This document shows, piece by piece, positions 7,830 to 17,436 of a stretch of DNA of 48,863 nt. Below the pieces are notes generated by a model that worked only from the letters and a program-made list of their open reading frames with translations, was not told where the DNA came from and did no database searches. Within the stretch, counting starts at the first letter, position 1. Each line of letters opens with the position of its first letter. The DNA is from Pseudomonadota bacterium (lineage in GTDB: Bacteria > Pseudomonadota > Gammaproteobacteria > Burkholderiales > Casimicrobiaceae). The stretch spans positions 1-48,863 of the forward strand of contig JAFEDD010000068.1 in NCBI GenBank assembly GCA_018241765.1. Reading direction: 5' to 3'. Made by a program: the position numbers and the translations under genes.

Positions 7830-8930
7830 CTAGTGCGACGTCGGCAAGTGGCGGCGCCACACCGCGAGCAGCGGCGCGGGATCGGTCACGTCATTGCGTC
7901 GACGATACCGATTGGAACCACTCAGACTGGCCGCCGAAGAGCCGTTGCTGTAGACCTCGAAGTGCAGCATCGCGTGACGGCCCGGCTGCCCGACGCGGGC
8001 GATGGGCTGGCCGGCGTGCACATTGTGCCCGCCGGTGTAGCTGCCACGCGCGATTTCGCCGTAGCGCACGAGAATCGGACCGTGGCGGATTTCGACTGCA
8101 TCGGTATCGTTGAGCCCCATCCACGGCCCCGTGAATGGGTAGGGACCGCGAACGAGGACGCCATCGCCGATGGCAAAAATCGTGGTGCCGACCGGCGCCA
8201 GCAGATCGCAACCCGCGTGCAGGCGCCCGCCGTCACGCGGAGCGCCGAAGAAACGGGCGCCGCCTGTCCAGTCGGGGGTCGGTATTTGAGCGAGCGGGAA
8301 ATTGAAGGTGGCCACGACGCCTTTGGGGTCCCCTTCGGCCGCCTGTTGTTTCGCGGCTTGACCGACACTCGCGATCTTGCCGGCCAACCCCTTCTGCAAG
8401 AGCGCACGCACGCTGCCGTCGCCATTCAGTGCCCTCCAGGTATTCGGGCCGACGATGCCGTCGACCACCAAACCGCGCGTGCGCTGAAAATTCTTGACTG
8501 CCGTATCGGTACGCGGCCCGAAGATGCCGTCCTCTTTCAGCTTGGGTGAAGCGCCCTTGGCGTTCAAAACGTGCTGCAGGAAGGCCACCGCCGGCCCGGC
8601 ACTGCCAAGCATCAGCATGCCCGACGAGGCGTACCCGCTGACCTTTCCGCCGGCCTTTTTCTGGCTTTCGAGCGCCTTTTGCGCTGCCGCCGCTGCCGCT
8701 TTTGCCGCTGCCGCTACGCCTCCAGAGACGCCTGCGGCCGCTTCACGCTGACGCTGTTCGGCAATCATCTTCTCGACTATCCGCCCGGCGGAACCCGCGA
8801 TGCCCGAGCCACCGCCTTTTTGCCCTCCGTCGAAGATGCCTTCGATCAAATTGCCGACCGAGCGCAGCGATTCCTCTACCGCCTTGGCGGCGTTCTCCGC
8901 GACCTTGGAAATCGAATCAATGTAGGACAT
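7830..8930 (-). CDS. Peptidoglycan-binding, M23 (LytM-like) domain protein, putative T6SS effector
   Basis: A 366-residue protein. The ATG at 8930 is preceded by GGGAGAG. Domains: an Ala-rich helical N-terminus (1-100), a PG_binding_1 domain (about 105-168; GIFGPRT, DGIVGPNTW), and an M23/LytM-like domain (about 227-330). The three zinc ligands can be placed at H238 and D242 (LHAGCDLL) and H323 (MLHFEVY). The two histidines thought to act as general base in M23 enzymes are not at their usual places: RYGEI replaces the usual Tyr-x-His, and MLH replaces HLH. There is no signal peptide, so it would reach the periplasm only by a dedicated route such as the T6SS. It follows clpV by 57 bp on the same strand. 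Its activity is uncertain. Confidence 0.82.
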   Translation of the reverse strand: MSYIDSISKVAENAAKAVEESLRSVGNLIEGIFDGGQKGGGSGIAGSAGRIVEKMIAEQRQREAAAGVSGGVAAAAKAAAAAAQKALESQKKAGGKVSGYASSGMLMLGSAGPAVAFLQHVLNAKGASPKLKEDGIFGPRTDTAVKNFQRTRGLVVDGIVGPNTWRALNGDGSVRALLQKGLAGKIASVGQAAKQQAAEGDPKGVVATFNFPLAQIPTPDWTGGARFFGAPRDGGRLHAGCDLLAPVGTTIFAIGDGVLVRGPYPFTGPWMGLNDTDAVEIRHGPILVRYGEIARGSYTGGHNVHAGQPIARVGQPGRHAMLHFEVYSNGSSAASLSGSNRYRRRNDVTDPAPLLAVWRRHLPTSH

Positions 8931-8987
8931 GAATTTCTCTCCCTGTGTGGCCGGTGCGCTTGGCGAGTTGCCAACCCGCAATGACGG

Positions 8988-11666
8988 TCAGATAAAGTGA
9001 TAGACGAAATCGCTGTCGGCTACGGACATCGAAATGCGTTGCAACGCGACGCCATCGATGCTGCGACGCAGGAACTCCTCCGACAGTCGAGGCAGGATGG
9101 TGTTGGTCAGAATGGCGTCGATCATGCGGCCACCGCTCTCGATCTCGGTACACCGCGAGGCAATCAGTTGCACCACCGCGTCGTCGTAATCGAAGGCAAC
9201 CTTGTGGTTCTCGGCGACGCGCTTCTTGATGCGCCCAAGTTGCAGCCGGATGATGTTGCCGAGCAGCTCGTCGGAAAGCGGGTAATACGGAATGACCTGC
9301 AAGCGGCCGAGCAGCGCCGCCGGGAAGACTTTCAGCAGCGGTTCGCGCAGCGCTTTGGTGATGTCGTCGGGGGCAGGCATCAGTTCGGGGTCGCGCGTCA
9401 TGCTCATGATGAGATCGCTGCCGACGTTGCTGGTGAGGATGATGACGGTGTTCTTGAAGTCGATCAGACGCCCCTCGCCGTCTTCCATGATGCCCTTGTC
9501 GAACACCTGGAAGAAGATTTCGTGCACGTCACTATGGGCTTTCTCGACCTCGTCGAGCAACACCACGCTGTAGGGCTTGCGACGAACCGCCTCGGTCAGC
9601 ACACCGCCTTCGCCGTAGCCCACATAGCCCGGTGGCGCGCCCTTGAGCGTGGAGACGGTGTGCGCCTCCTGGAATTCGCTCATGTTGATGGTGATCATGT
9701 TCTGCTCGCCGCCGTAGAGCTGCTCGGCAAGCGTCAGCGCGGTCTCGGTCTTGCCCACGCCCGAGGGCCCAACGAGCATGAACACCCCGATCGGTTTGTT
9801 CGGGTTGTCCAGGCGCGCTCGACTGGTCTGGATGCGTTTGGCGATCAAGTCGAGCCCGTGCCGCTGGCCGATCACACGCTGGTTCAGGGTGTCGGCGATT
9901 TTCAGCACCGCCTCGACCTCGTTCTTGACCATGCGCCCGACCGGTATGCCGGTCCAGTCGGCCACGACCGAAGCGACTGCCTGCGCGTCGACCGCTGGGA
10001 GAATCAACGGCGCGTCGCCCTGCAGCGCCTGCAATCTGGCGTGAAGCTCATGCAATTCGGTCAGCAGCGCCGCCCGCGCTTCGTCGCCCAAAGGCACGGC
10101 GGTGTCGACCTTGCCGTCCCCCGAACCACGCAACTTGCCGCGAAGATCGAGGATCGATTCCACCAGAGCCTTCTCGTCCTTCCAGCGCGTCTCCAGCGTT
10201 GCGAGCGTTGCCGCCTGCGCGTCGCGCTGCGCCTGCGCGTCGGCGCGGCGGGCACCGACATCGATGCCGACCGCCGCTTCGCGATCGATGATGCCGAGCT
10301 CAACATCGAGCATCTCGATGCGCCGCTGCGTGTCCTCGACTTCTGGCGGCGTCGCGTGCTGGCTGACCGCCACCCGCGCACAGCTGGTGTCGAGCAGGCT
10401 GACCGCCTTGTCCGGCAGCTGCCGCGCCGGAATGTAGCGATGCGACAAATTGACCGCCGCCGCGATCGCCTCGTCGAGCAGCAGCACCTTGTGATGCTTC
10501 TCGAGCACGGTGGCCACGCCGCGCAGCATCGCGATCGCCTTCGCCTCGTCCGGCTCGGGGATCTGCACGACCTGGAAGCGGCGCGTCAACGCAGGATCTT
10601 TTTCGATGTACTTTTTGTACTCCGACCACGTGGTCGCGCCGATCGTGCGCAGGGTGCCCCGCGCAAGCGCCGGCTTCAGCAGGTTGGCGGCGTCGCCCGT
10701 TCCGGCAGCGCCCCCCGCGCCCACCAACGTGTGCACCTCATCGACGAACAGGATGATCGGCTTCGGGCTGGCCTGAACCTCATCGATGACCTGACGCAAC
10801 CGCTGCTCGAACTCGCCCTTCATGCTGGCTCCGGCCTGCAGCAGACCGATGTCGAGTGTCAGCAGCGAAACATCCTTCAATTGCGGCGGTACATCGCCTT
10901 TGGCCAGTCGCAACGCGAAACCCTCGACCACGGCAGTCTTGCCGACGCCTGCCTCGCCGGTCAAGAGCGGGTTGTTCTGGCGACGCCGCATGAGAATGTC
11001 GACGATCTGGCGGATTTCCTCGTCGCGCCCCGTCACCGGATCGATTTCACCCTTGCGCGCCTTTTCCGTCAGGTCGACGGCGAATTTCTTCAAAGCCTCC
11101 TGCTTGCCCATCTGCGCGGGCGCCATCGCGCCGCTCGCCTCGCCCGGCGCCCCGCCAAGCCCGATGCCATCGCTCGCGGCGAGCGCCTCCTCCGGCGACC
11201 CCTTCACGATGTCAGCCAGCCGTTCGGCCACCGCATCGATGCCGATCTTTTCGAACTCCTTCGAAATGCCGTAGAGGATGTTGCGTAGCCCCATCGTCTT
11301 CACGATGCCGACGATCAGGTAGCCACTGCGCACCTGCGCTTCGCCGTACATGAGCGTGCCGTACACCCAGCCCCGCTCGACGGACATTTCGATGTGCTCC
11401 GACAAATCGGATATGGACGTCGCGCCGCGTGGCAGTCGGTCCAACGCACGCGTCAAGTCCGCCGCCAGCTTCGATGCATCGAGTTCGAAGTGGCGCGTGA
11501 TGCGATGCAGATCACTGTCGTTGTTGCTGAGGATCTGATGCAGCCAATGCACCAGTTCGACGTAGGGATTGCCGCGCAGTTTGCAAAAGACCGTTGCCCC
11601 TTCGATCGCCTTGTAGAGCAAAGGATTGAGCTTCCCGAACAGAGCGTTGCGACTGATTTCCGACAT
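8988..11666 (-). CDS. tssH: T6SS AAA+ ATPase ClpV (TssH)
   Basis: An 892-residue ClpB-like ATPase, the usual length for ClpV. An N-terminal double Clp-N domain comes first (1-160). The first AAA+ module has Walker A GEAGVGKT (237-244) and Walker B ILFVDE (305-310). A ClpB-like middle domain lies at about 435-550. The second module has Walker A GPSGVGKT (633-640). The early residues ([14 protein letters not shown]) are typical of ClpV rather than ClpB. It disassembles the contracted TssB/TssC sheath in the cytoplasm. It is last of the tagJ-tssE-tssF-tssG-tssH string, 43 bp after tssG. Confidence 0.97.
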   Translation of the reverse strand: MSEISRNALFGKLNPLLYKAIEGATVFCKLRGNPYVELVHWLHQILSNNDSDLHRITRHFELDASKLAADLTRALDRLPRGATSISDLSEHIEMSVERGWVYGTLMYGEAQVRSGYLIVGIVKTMGLRNILYGISKEFEKIGIDAVAERLADIVKGSPEEALAASDGIGLGGAPGEASGAMAPAQMGKQEALKKFAVDLTEKARKGEIDPVTGRDEEIRQIVDILMRRRQNNPLLTGEAGVGKTAVVEGFALRLAKGDVPPQLKDVSLLTLDIGLLQAGASMKGEFEQRLRQVIDEVQASPKPIILFVDEVHTLVGAGGAAGTGDAANLLKPALARGTLRTIGATTWSEYKKYIEKDPALTRRFQVVQIPEPDEAKAIAMLRGVATVLEKHHKVLLLDEAIAAAVNLSHRYIPARQLPDKAVSLLDTSCARVAVSQHATPPEVEDTQRRIEMLDVELGIIDREAAVGIDVGARRADAQAQRDAQAATLATLETRWKDEKALVESILDLRGKLRGSGDGKVDTAVPLGDEARAALLTELHELHARLQALQGDAPLILPAVDAQAVASVVADWTGIPVGRMVKNEVEAVLKIADTLNQRVIGQRHGLDLIAKRIQTSRARLDNPNKPIGVFMLVGPSGVGKTETALTLAEQLYGGEQNMITINMSEFQEAHTVSTLKGAPPGYVGYGEGGVLTEAVRRKPYSVVLLDEVEKAHSDVHEIFFQVFDKGIMEDGEGRLIDFKNTVIILTSNVGSDLIMSMTRDPELMPAPDDITKALREPLLKVFPAALLGRLQVIPYYPLSDELLGNIIRLQLGRIKKRVAENHKVAFDYDDAVVQLIASRCTEIESGGRMIDAILTNTILPRLSEEFLRRSIDGVALQRISMSVADSDFVYHFI

Positions 11667-11709
11667 GCTTTTTCTCCTGCCTCCGAATCCCTATTGTTGG
11701 CCGTGGCAC

Positions 11710-12852
11710 TCAGCGCGTGCGCGCCGAGCGTGCGCTGAGACCCTCGATATCGAGAATGACGTCGTCGGCATCGCCGGCGTGCATGGTTTGCGGAGCACGC
11801 ACCCAACTGCTCCAGCCGAGCCGCGCGCTGTCGCCAAGGCGCATCGCGGGAACGTCGCTGCGCGCGAGCACCAATTGCGCATCCCAGGCGATTTCGACGC
11901 CGATGTAATTGCGTACCCAGTCGCGCACCTGCAGGTGGCGAACGCCGCCCGGCAAGAAGCGCTCGAATTCGTCGAGCCGCATCGGGCCGAAACGCAGCCT
12001 GAACTTGTGCTGCACGTCGAGGATGCGGGCGCCGATGACCGCACCGAGCCCGAGCCGTGAAGCGTTGTCGCCGAGCTCGATTCGGTGTCTGCCACCGTCG
12101 CCCGCTGTTGCCACCGAACGCAGACACGAGCGATCATGTTCGGCCAGGCGCAGCCACTGCGCGCAGTACTCCGCCATGGTGACGGGAACCTTGAGCATGG
12201 CGCGAAAGCCTCCGAGCAGCCCCTGGGCGTTTCGCGTTTGCCGCGCCAGGTGGCCCGCCTGATGCAGTTTGATGTGGTCAGGAACGCTGTCGCGTCGCCG
12301 CAGCGACGCCTGGCCATACCCGATGAGGCTGCCGGCGAAGCGCCCGAAGTGGTCTCGCTGGGGATGGTCGAGACTGGTGACGGCCTGCGCGTCCGCCCAT
12401 GCCCGATAGAAAAGCAGCAACATCCGGTGCTGAAACACGTCAAAGAAACGCGCGATGGTCGTGTCCTTGTGATGCAGCACGCGCTCCTGGACGTACTCCG
12501 TCAGGTGCTGCGGCAACGCGCCGTTCGGCCCGAAGAGGCCGAAGTGATACACCGAGAGCCGTCCCAGCCCGGTCGCCGTCGCGTCGGGCGTGTAGCTGTG
12601 CAGCGTCGCTGGCGCAAACATGAGGCTCGGTTGTTGCGTCATGCGCAGCGGTTCGTCACGAGGGCGTGGGCCACGCCCGAGCGGCGTGTCGCCCGGCAGC
12701 TGGGCGTCTACGTAGCGCAGCGCGTAATAGAAATCAAAGCGTGTGGCGTCCGCGGCCATCCCCGTGAACAAGCGTTGCAGGCGTTCGTCACGCAGGCGCG
12801 GCGTCGCCTCATCATCGCTGGACAGTACGCGAGCGCGGCCACGTTCACTCAT
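11710..12852 (-). CDS. tssG: T6SS baseplate protein TssG (ImpH/VasB)
   Basis: A 380-residue baseplate wedge protein. The region near residues 30-45 (GMAADATRFDFYYALRYVD) and the later SVYHFGLFGPNGALPQHLTE segment match the TssG family. The ATG at 12852 was chosen because it lies 10 bp after the tssF stop and gives the usual family length; the open frame runs further upstream only because it overlaps tssF. TssG joins with TssF, TssE and TssK to build the baseplate. Confidence 0.95.
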   Translation of the reverse strand: MSERGRARVLSSDDEATPRLRDERLQRLFTGMAADATRFDFYYALRYVDAQLPGDTPLGRGPRPRDEPLRMTQQPSLMFAPATLHSYTPDATATGLGRLSVYHFGLFGPNGALPQHLTEYVQERVLHHKDTTIARFFDVFQHRMLLLFYRAWADAQAVTSLDHPQRDHFGRFAGSLIGYGQASLRRRDSVPDHIKLHQAGHLARQTRNAQGLLGGFRAMLKVPVTMAEYCAQWLRLAEHDRSCLRSVATAGDGGRHRIELGDNASRLGLGAVIGARILDVQHKFRLRFGPMRLDEFERFLPGGVRHLQVRDWVRNYIGVEIAWDAQLVLARSDVPAMRLGDSARLGWSSWVRAPQTMHAGDADDVILDIEGLSARSARTR

Positions 12853-12862
12853 CGACCATCCC

Positions 12863-14737
12863 TCATGCCGCGGGCCGTTTGCCGATGCGCGGTGGCCACG
12901 CGGCGATGGCACCTCGTTGCAGCGATTGCAACGACAATTCCGTGAACGAGTTGATGGCGACGTGCCGCGCAAAGAATTGTTCGAGCACGGACGCGAGCAG
13001 CCAGGGACTGGAACCGGCGAACGGAATTTCGTCAACCTCCAACGCCAGCGCCACGCCGCGACCGAACGCGATGGGGCCAGGGTTGGGCACACGCCGGTTG
13101 ACGGGTGTGGCGTTGATTTTTTGCACGCCCGCGATCTGCGCATCCGCCCCGGACACTGCGAGCCGCGCATACAGGCCGAGCAGGTCGCGCAACGCTGCCG
13201 CCCCTTCAGCGGGGCTGAGGTCGGTGAGGGTGAGGTAGTTCAAACTCAGGTGCGAGATGAGCCGCCACGTGATCTCGCGCTCCGCGAGCGCGGGCGTCGG
13301 ACGCGTCGGGCCCGCCACGAAGTTGATGCTGTCGACGGGTGCCGCCGACAGCAATGCGAGATCGCTCCCCTCGGTGCCAACCGGCGTCAGCAACGGCAGA
13401 TCACGATTGGTGCATAGCGCGTCGATCGTCACTTGCCGCAAGTCCAGCGAGAACGGTGCTTCGGCGGCGTCGACCAGGGAGACGAAGCATTCGCTGCCGA
13501 TGTAACCGCTGCGCGCACCGTTACGCCGCGCCCGGTCAGACAGCAGGCGTGGTTCACGGCGAACGGAGAAGTAGCTGCCACCGCCATGCCGCGTCGTGTC
13601 CGCAAGCGCGTAGAACGGCGTGAAATTGATCTCGCGATCGGAATCGGAGACGTGTCCCGTGACGCCGCGCACGCTGTGAATCTCGAAGTCGAGCGGGCGT
13701 GCGCGATCGATGACCGCATGGTATTCGAAGCGGGTGGATGTGATCGGGATGCGATCACTGCGCCGCTCGAAGAGATTGACGACCGGCGAGCAAAACAGCG
13801 CGAAATTTTCGGCATCGACGACCGATTCCAGCGCCGCACTCTCTTGCTTGAGGAGAATCACGACTTCGAATTGGTCGCCTTCGATACCGGGCAACGCCTT
13901 CTGCAATCCGTTGATCGAAAAGAACCGGTAGCGTTCGGGGAACGCAAAATATTCGTGCAACAGGCGGTAGCCCTCGAAGGCGCGCAAATCTTGCGGCAGC
14001 AGCGCCTGATCGACGGCGTAACCTTCGGCCGCAAGCGCCGTTGGCGGCAGTGGCGCCAACCCGCGTGTGGGCAACGAGCCCGCGTGAACCAGGATGCCGA
14101 CGCAACTGGTGTGCAACAGCTCCTGCAGTTTCGAGACAACATCCGTCGGACCACGCATGAAGACCGGAAGCGAATCGAGTTTGAGCGCGTCCACCCGCGC
14201 CTGCGCAGTCGTCTCGAACACCAGGCGCAGCGCACCGCGAACAGCGCTGCGCCAACGGTAGCCCGTCATCGGGAGGTCCGGTGGCGCCGCGGTCAGTCGT
14301 GCCTCCCGAAGCCGGATGGGCCACAGAGTGACATCGTGGCCCGTGCGAAACTCACAGGCCGTCTGCTCCTGCGGAGCGAGGCGGGCACGCATACGCGACA
14401 GACGCGGAATGGTGTAACCATCGACCGACCCTCCTTCGGCTCGTGAAGGCTCGAACCGAACGACGCCCATCGACGGCGTCGGTGCGAGATAGCCGGGGTA
14501 GACGAGTTCGAGCAGCCGCTGTGAGAAGCGCGGAAACTCAGCGTCCATCTTGAGCTGGATGCGCGCCGACATGAACGCGAACCCTTCGAGCAGGCGCTCG
14601 ACGTACGGATCCGCGACGTCCATGCCGTGCATGCCGAGGCGCGCGGCAACCTTCGGAAACTGGGCTGCGAACTCGGCGCCTTGTTCGCGAACGTACGCGA
14701 GTTCGCGGTTGTAGTAGTCGAGCATCCGCGGGTCCAT
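12863..14737 (-). CDS. tssF: T6SS baseplate protein TssF (ImpG/VasA)
   Basis: A 624-residue protein of typical TssF length. The N-terminus (MDPRMLDYYNRELAYVREQG, then EFAAQFPKVAARLGM and DPYVERLLEGFAFMSARI) is a clear family signature. It forms the TssF2-TssG baseplate wedge core. Its ATG overlaps the tssE stop by one base (TGATG), so translation is probably coupled. Confidence 0.97.
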   Translation of the reverse strand: MDPRMLDYYNRELAYVREQGAEFAAQFPKVAARLGMHGMDVADPYVERLLEGFAFMSARIQLKMDAEFPRFSQRLLELVYPGYLAPTPSMGVVRFEPSRAEGGSVDGYTIPRLSRMRARLAPQEQTACEFRTGHDVTLWPIRLREARLTAAPPDLPMTGYRWRSAVRGALRLVFETTAQARVDALKLDSLPVFMRGPTDVVSKLQELLHTSCVGILVHAGSLPTRGLAPLPPTALAAEGYAVDQALLPQDLRAFEGYRLLHEYFAFPERYRFFSINGLQKALPGIEGDQFEVVILLKQESAALESVVDAENFALFCSPVVNLFERRSDRIPITSTRFEYHAVIDRARPLDFEIHSVRGVTGHVSDSDREINFTPFYALADTTRHGGGSYFSVRREPRLLSDRARRNGARSGYIGSECFVSLVDAAEAPFSLDLRQVTIDALCTNRDLPLLTPVGTEGSDLALLSAAPVDSINFVAGPTRPTPALAEREITWRLISHLSLNYLTLTDLSPAEGAAALRDLLGLYARLAVSGADAQIAGVQKINATPVNRRVPNPGPIAFGRGVALALEVDEIPFAGSSPWLLASVLEQFFARHVAINSFTELSLQSLQRGAIAAWPPRIGKRPAA

Positions 14738-15267
14738 CAGTTGGTTCCCGTCGAAAGTTGGTCAGCGATCGAAATTTGTCGTGTTTCCAGATCCCATTCC
14801 GTACGCACGAACAGTTCGATCGGAAACGGCAATGACCAGAGTTCCCCTCGAATCTCGAATTGAAGCTTGTTGTGGTGATTCATCGAATCGGTTGTCGTAA
14901 CGGCCTGAACGACCAGCGAATCCGGCAGGATACGTGGCTCGAACGCAAGAATCGATTCACGGATCGCGCTTTCGATGTCACCCCATTCGATGTCGGAGAA
15001 GTGCTTTCCCGACAACACCGGAATGCCGTAGTTGATGACCGATTTGCGAACTTCCGGGTGCGCTTCGAGTTCGCCGGCGACATCGTACGCCGTGGTGTTG
15101 AGCAACCACGCAAGGTCACGCAGAACCGTGCGCTTCAGGCGCTGCTTCGAGACGACCGCGTGCTCCGACGTTTCCTTGCGCTTTTCGGGTTCATCATCGG
15201 TGAGACGATCGAGCAATGCGGGTTGCAGGCGATCCGCTTCCGACCGTTGCAGGGTGCGGTTCTCCAC
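14737..15267 (-). CDS. tssE: T6SS baseplate protein TssE (gp25-like)
   Basis: A 176-residue protein related to phage T4 gp25. It carries the conserved stretch LRDLAWLLNTTAYD and the family-typical segment SVINYGIPVLSG, with a late FEIRGELW strand. The start at 15267 is GTG with no clear ribosome-binding site, so the exact N-terminus is open. TssE links the baseplate to the sheath. It lies 80 bp after tagJ and overlaps tssF by one base. Confidence 0.95.
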   Translation of the reverse strand: MENRTLQRSEADRLQPALLDRLTDDEPEKRKETSEHAVVSKQRLKRTVLRDLAWLLNTTAYDVAGELEAHPEVRKSVINYGIPVLSGKHFSDIEWGDIESAIRESILAFEPRILPDSLVVQAVTTTDSMNHHNKLQFEIRGELWSLPFPIELFVRTEWDLETRQISIADQLSTGTN

Positions 15268-15347
15268 GATTCAACGGCAACGCAACGCGGCACGAGGTCG
15301 ACGGTTCGACGACAGGCTCGGCGACGATACCGCGGGGTACACGATCG

Positions 15348-16160
15348 CTACCCAACCCGATGGTCCGCGATGACCTCGGGGCGCGCAATCAGACGAGTGT
15401 CAAGAATCGGGTGATCGCCATGATCGCTCGTAAACATGCGTTGACCCAGCCCGAACCAGACGTCTTCACCACGCGCGACCCACTCGGTTGCGGCCGCAAG
15501 CTTGAGGGTGTCAGCGTTGCCCGATGTCGCCTCCGTGGTGCCGACGTAGCGGGTCGGCACCAAGGCGGGAACTCGGCCTTCGTTCGGAAGCATGATTTCA
15601 GCGGGACACCAGACGAGGTCGCGAAGGTCGACCGGCTTTTCAAAGGAAACGCCGCTGCACGATTCGAAGGGGAGCCAGTAGTACTGCCCGTTCACGATCA
15701 CCTCGAGCACAGGCCCGAGGCGTGAATCAGCGTCTGCGATCCACTCGACGTCGACGCCATCGACTCGAAACGCCGCTGGCTCGGCCGTGTCAAGCGCTTG
15801 CGCGCGAAGTCGCGCGGCCGCGGCAGAATTTCCGGCCTGGTCGTGCTTCAGCGCCTCGATCAACGGACCGATCCAGTCGGGCGGCTGCCCCATCACTTGT
15901 GGCACACGTTCGCCCGCGAACACCTTGTGGCGGAAGGTTTCGCACCGGATTGCCTCGCGGTACGTCTGCGCCATCGGCAGCGCCTTGGTATCCAGCTGGG
16001 CGCTGAGCTGTAGCTGCGAGAGCGCACGCGGCCAGTTGCCCATGACGCATAGCAACTGAAACAGGTGAATGCGCAACGCGGCGTCGCTGGCGTGCGTTCG
16101 GATGCTCGACTGCAACGCGTCAAGCTGTTGCTGCAGCGATTGCGAACGGTCGATGCTCAT
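15348..16160 (-). CDS. tagJ: T6SS accessory protein TagJ (ImpE family)
   Basis: A 270-residue ImpE/TagJ-type protein. Its N-terminal half is helical and TPR-like (MGNWPRALSQLQL), and the C-terminal half has the family strand WLPFESCSGVSFEKPVDLRD followed by DLVWCPAEI. TagJ binds the N-terminal part of TssB and acts with ClpV in sheath recycling. The ATG is preceded by GAGGGG at a good distance. It is the first gene after the hcp terminator and likely starts the tagJ-tssEFGH unit, by its own promoter or by read-through. It marks the system as the HSI-I-like type found in Pseudomonas aeruginosa. Confidence 0.92.
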   Translation of the reverse strand: MSIDRSQSLQQQLDALQSSIRTHASDAALRIHLFQLLCVMGNWPRALSQLQLSAQLDTKALPMAQTYREAIRCETFRHKVFAGERVPQVMGQPPDWIGPLIEALKHDQAGNSAAAARLRAQALDTAEPAAFRVDGVDVEWIADADSRLGPVLEVIVNGQYYWLPFESCSGVSFEKPVDLRDLVWCPAEIMLPNEGRVPALVPTRYVGTTEATSGNADTLKLAAATEWVARGEDVWFGLGQRMFTSDHGDHPILDTRLIARPEVIADHRVG

Positions 16161-16200
16161 GAATTCCCCTCGATCGCATCAGTCGCGGCGATGCCGGCCG

Positions 16201-16241
16201 AAAAAACCAAGTCGGCAGAGACGGGGTTCGTCTCTGCCGAC
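16201..16241 (-). terminator. Intrinsic terminator downstream of hcp
   Basis: A perfect 13-bp inverted repeat, GTCGGCAGAGACG with a 5-base loop and CGTCTCTGCCGAC (16211-16241). On the minus strand it is followed by TTGGTTTTTT (complement of 16201-16210). It begins 20 bp after the hcp stop codon. This is the clearest terminator in the window. It would separate the abundant hcp transcript from tagJ-tssEFGH. Confidence 0.92.
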
Positions 16242-16260
16242 ACGCAGCGTTGCGATTGCC

Positions 16261-16749
16261 TTAGAGCTTGATGTTCTTCGCTGCGTTCCACCCCGCGGTC
16301 ACCTTGGCACCCGGGTTGCCATCGGCCTTGAGCGGCGTGTACTCTTTCTTGATCGACTCGTAGGTGAACGTATAGGTCACCATCGGTTGACCGTTCGCCG
16401 ACGTCCCGCTCCCCGTGTTGATGCCGGTGAACATCACGTTCTTCAGTTCGACCGACTCGAAAACGACTTGCTTTTTGTTGGACATCTTGCACGCTTCGAG
16501 CTTGACCGTCGGGACGGTGTCGCCTGTTGCCAGTTGATAGAAGATAACGGGCATCGCCTTGTCGAGCACGGCATGGATGGTGAGATCGTGATGATCCGCG
16601 CCACCGACGTTGCCGCCCGAGCCGATAGCAAAGCTGCCCTGGTTGCTGGCGCTGATGCTGAACGGTTCGATATCGATCCAGTTTTTGTGCCCTTGGTCAT
16701 TGCTGTCGCCGTCGGCGCCATCGACCTTCATGAAATTCATTGTTGCCAT
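16261..16749 (-). CDS. tssD: T6SS tube protein Hcp (TssD), second copy in the operon
   Basis: A 162-residue Hcp. Family features: the GDSNDQGHKNWIDIEPFS start, the HDLTIHAVLDKAMPVI strand, and a C-terminal EYTPLKADGN segment. Hcp hexamers stack to form the inner tube and can carry small effectors. It follows the other hcp by 45 bp, and AGGA sits upstream of the ATG. The two Hcp proteins are clearly diverged, so they may be used for different cargo or conditions (inference). Confidence 0.96.
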   Translation of the reverse strand: MATMNFMKVDGADGDSNDQGHKNWIDIEPFSISASNQGSFAIGSGGNVGGADHHDLTIHAVLDKAMPVIFYQLATGDTVPTVKLEACKMSNKKQVVFESVELKNVMFTGINTGSGTSANGQPMVTYTFTYESIKKEYTPLKADGNPGAKVTAGWNAAKNIKL

Positions 16750-16794
16750 GATGATGATCCTTCAATATTGGGTGAAAGCGTTCGCGCCGGCTGA

Positions 16795-17274
16795 TCAGCC
16801 GCCCTTGTTCTCATTGATATCCCAGTAGTGGCTGATCTCGCCACCCTTGCCACCGTCCTTGGTTTGCGGCGTGTACTTGACCGTGAGCTTGGCGAAGTTG
16901 AGGCTGTAGTCGGCCGAAGGATGCTCGCCGGCGGTACTGGTGTGGTAGTTGCTGACGATGATGTTCTCCATCTCGAGCACCAGATATTTGAGCTTGCTGT
17001 CGCCCGTTTCCCGGATGCATTCCAGCTTGCCTTTCGAGATCGTCTTGCCGTTGGAGCAGAACAGGAACATGTCCACGCTCGCGGGGCAGAGATGCGTCGT
17101 GAAGTTCAGGTCGGTAAACGACGTCTTGCCCGTGCTGCCGCCGCCGCCCGCCTTGATGCCGCTCGGGTGATGCGCGCCGATGTTCCAGTTGTCGACGTCC
17201 ATCCAGTCTTTGTGTCCAGCATCTTGGGAGTCGCCCTTGACGCCGTCGAGTTGCAGGTAGAACTGTGTTGCCAT
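16795..17274 (-). CDS. tssD: T6SS tube protein Hcp (TssD), first copy in the operon
   Basis: A 159-residue Hcp paralogue: GDSQDAGHKDWMDVDNWNIG near the N-terminus, then FTTHLCPASVDMFLFCSNG, and VKYTPQTKDGG near the C-terminus. The ATG has a strong ribosome-binding site (TAGGAG, 7 bases away). A 162-bp gap separates it from tssC. No sigma-70 promoter was evident in that gap, but hcp genes often have their own. Cysteines in the LCPASVDMFLFC and LECIRET stretches are absent from the other copy at those places. Confidence 0.95.
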   Translation of the reverse strand: MATQFYLQLDGVKGDSQDAGHKDWMDVDNWNIGAHHPSGIKAGGGGSTGKTSFTDLNFTTHLCPASVDMFLFCSNGKTISKGKLECIRETGDSKLKYLVLEMENIIVSNYHTSTAGEHPSADYSLNFAKLTVKYTPQTKDGGKGGEISHYWDINENKGG

Positions 17275-17436
17275 GATTCGCTCCTAGATAAGCGGTTAGG
17301 TTATTGCGCCTGACGGGACCCTGTGGGTGGCGATGCCGCCTACCGCTCAAAGTTCGTCACATCCGAATAGACGCGGCGGACAACCGGAAAGCGTCACGCC
17401 GCAGAAAATTCCCGAAACGGCGGGGGTTACGGCAGG

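Noticed and set aside
8997-11288. A 763-codon open frame antisense to clpV
   Set aside because: Shadow of clpV; no recognisable motifs.
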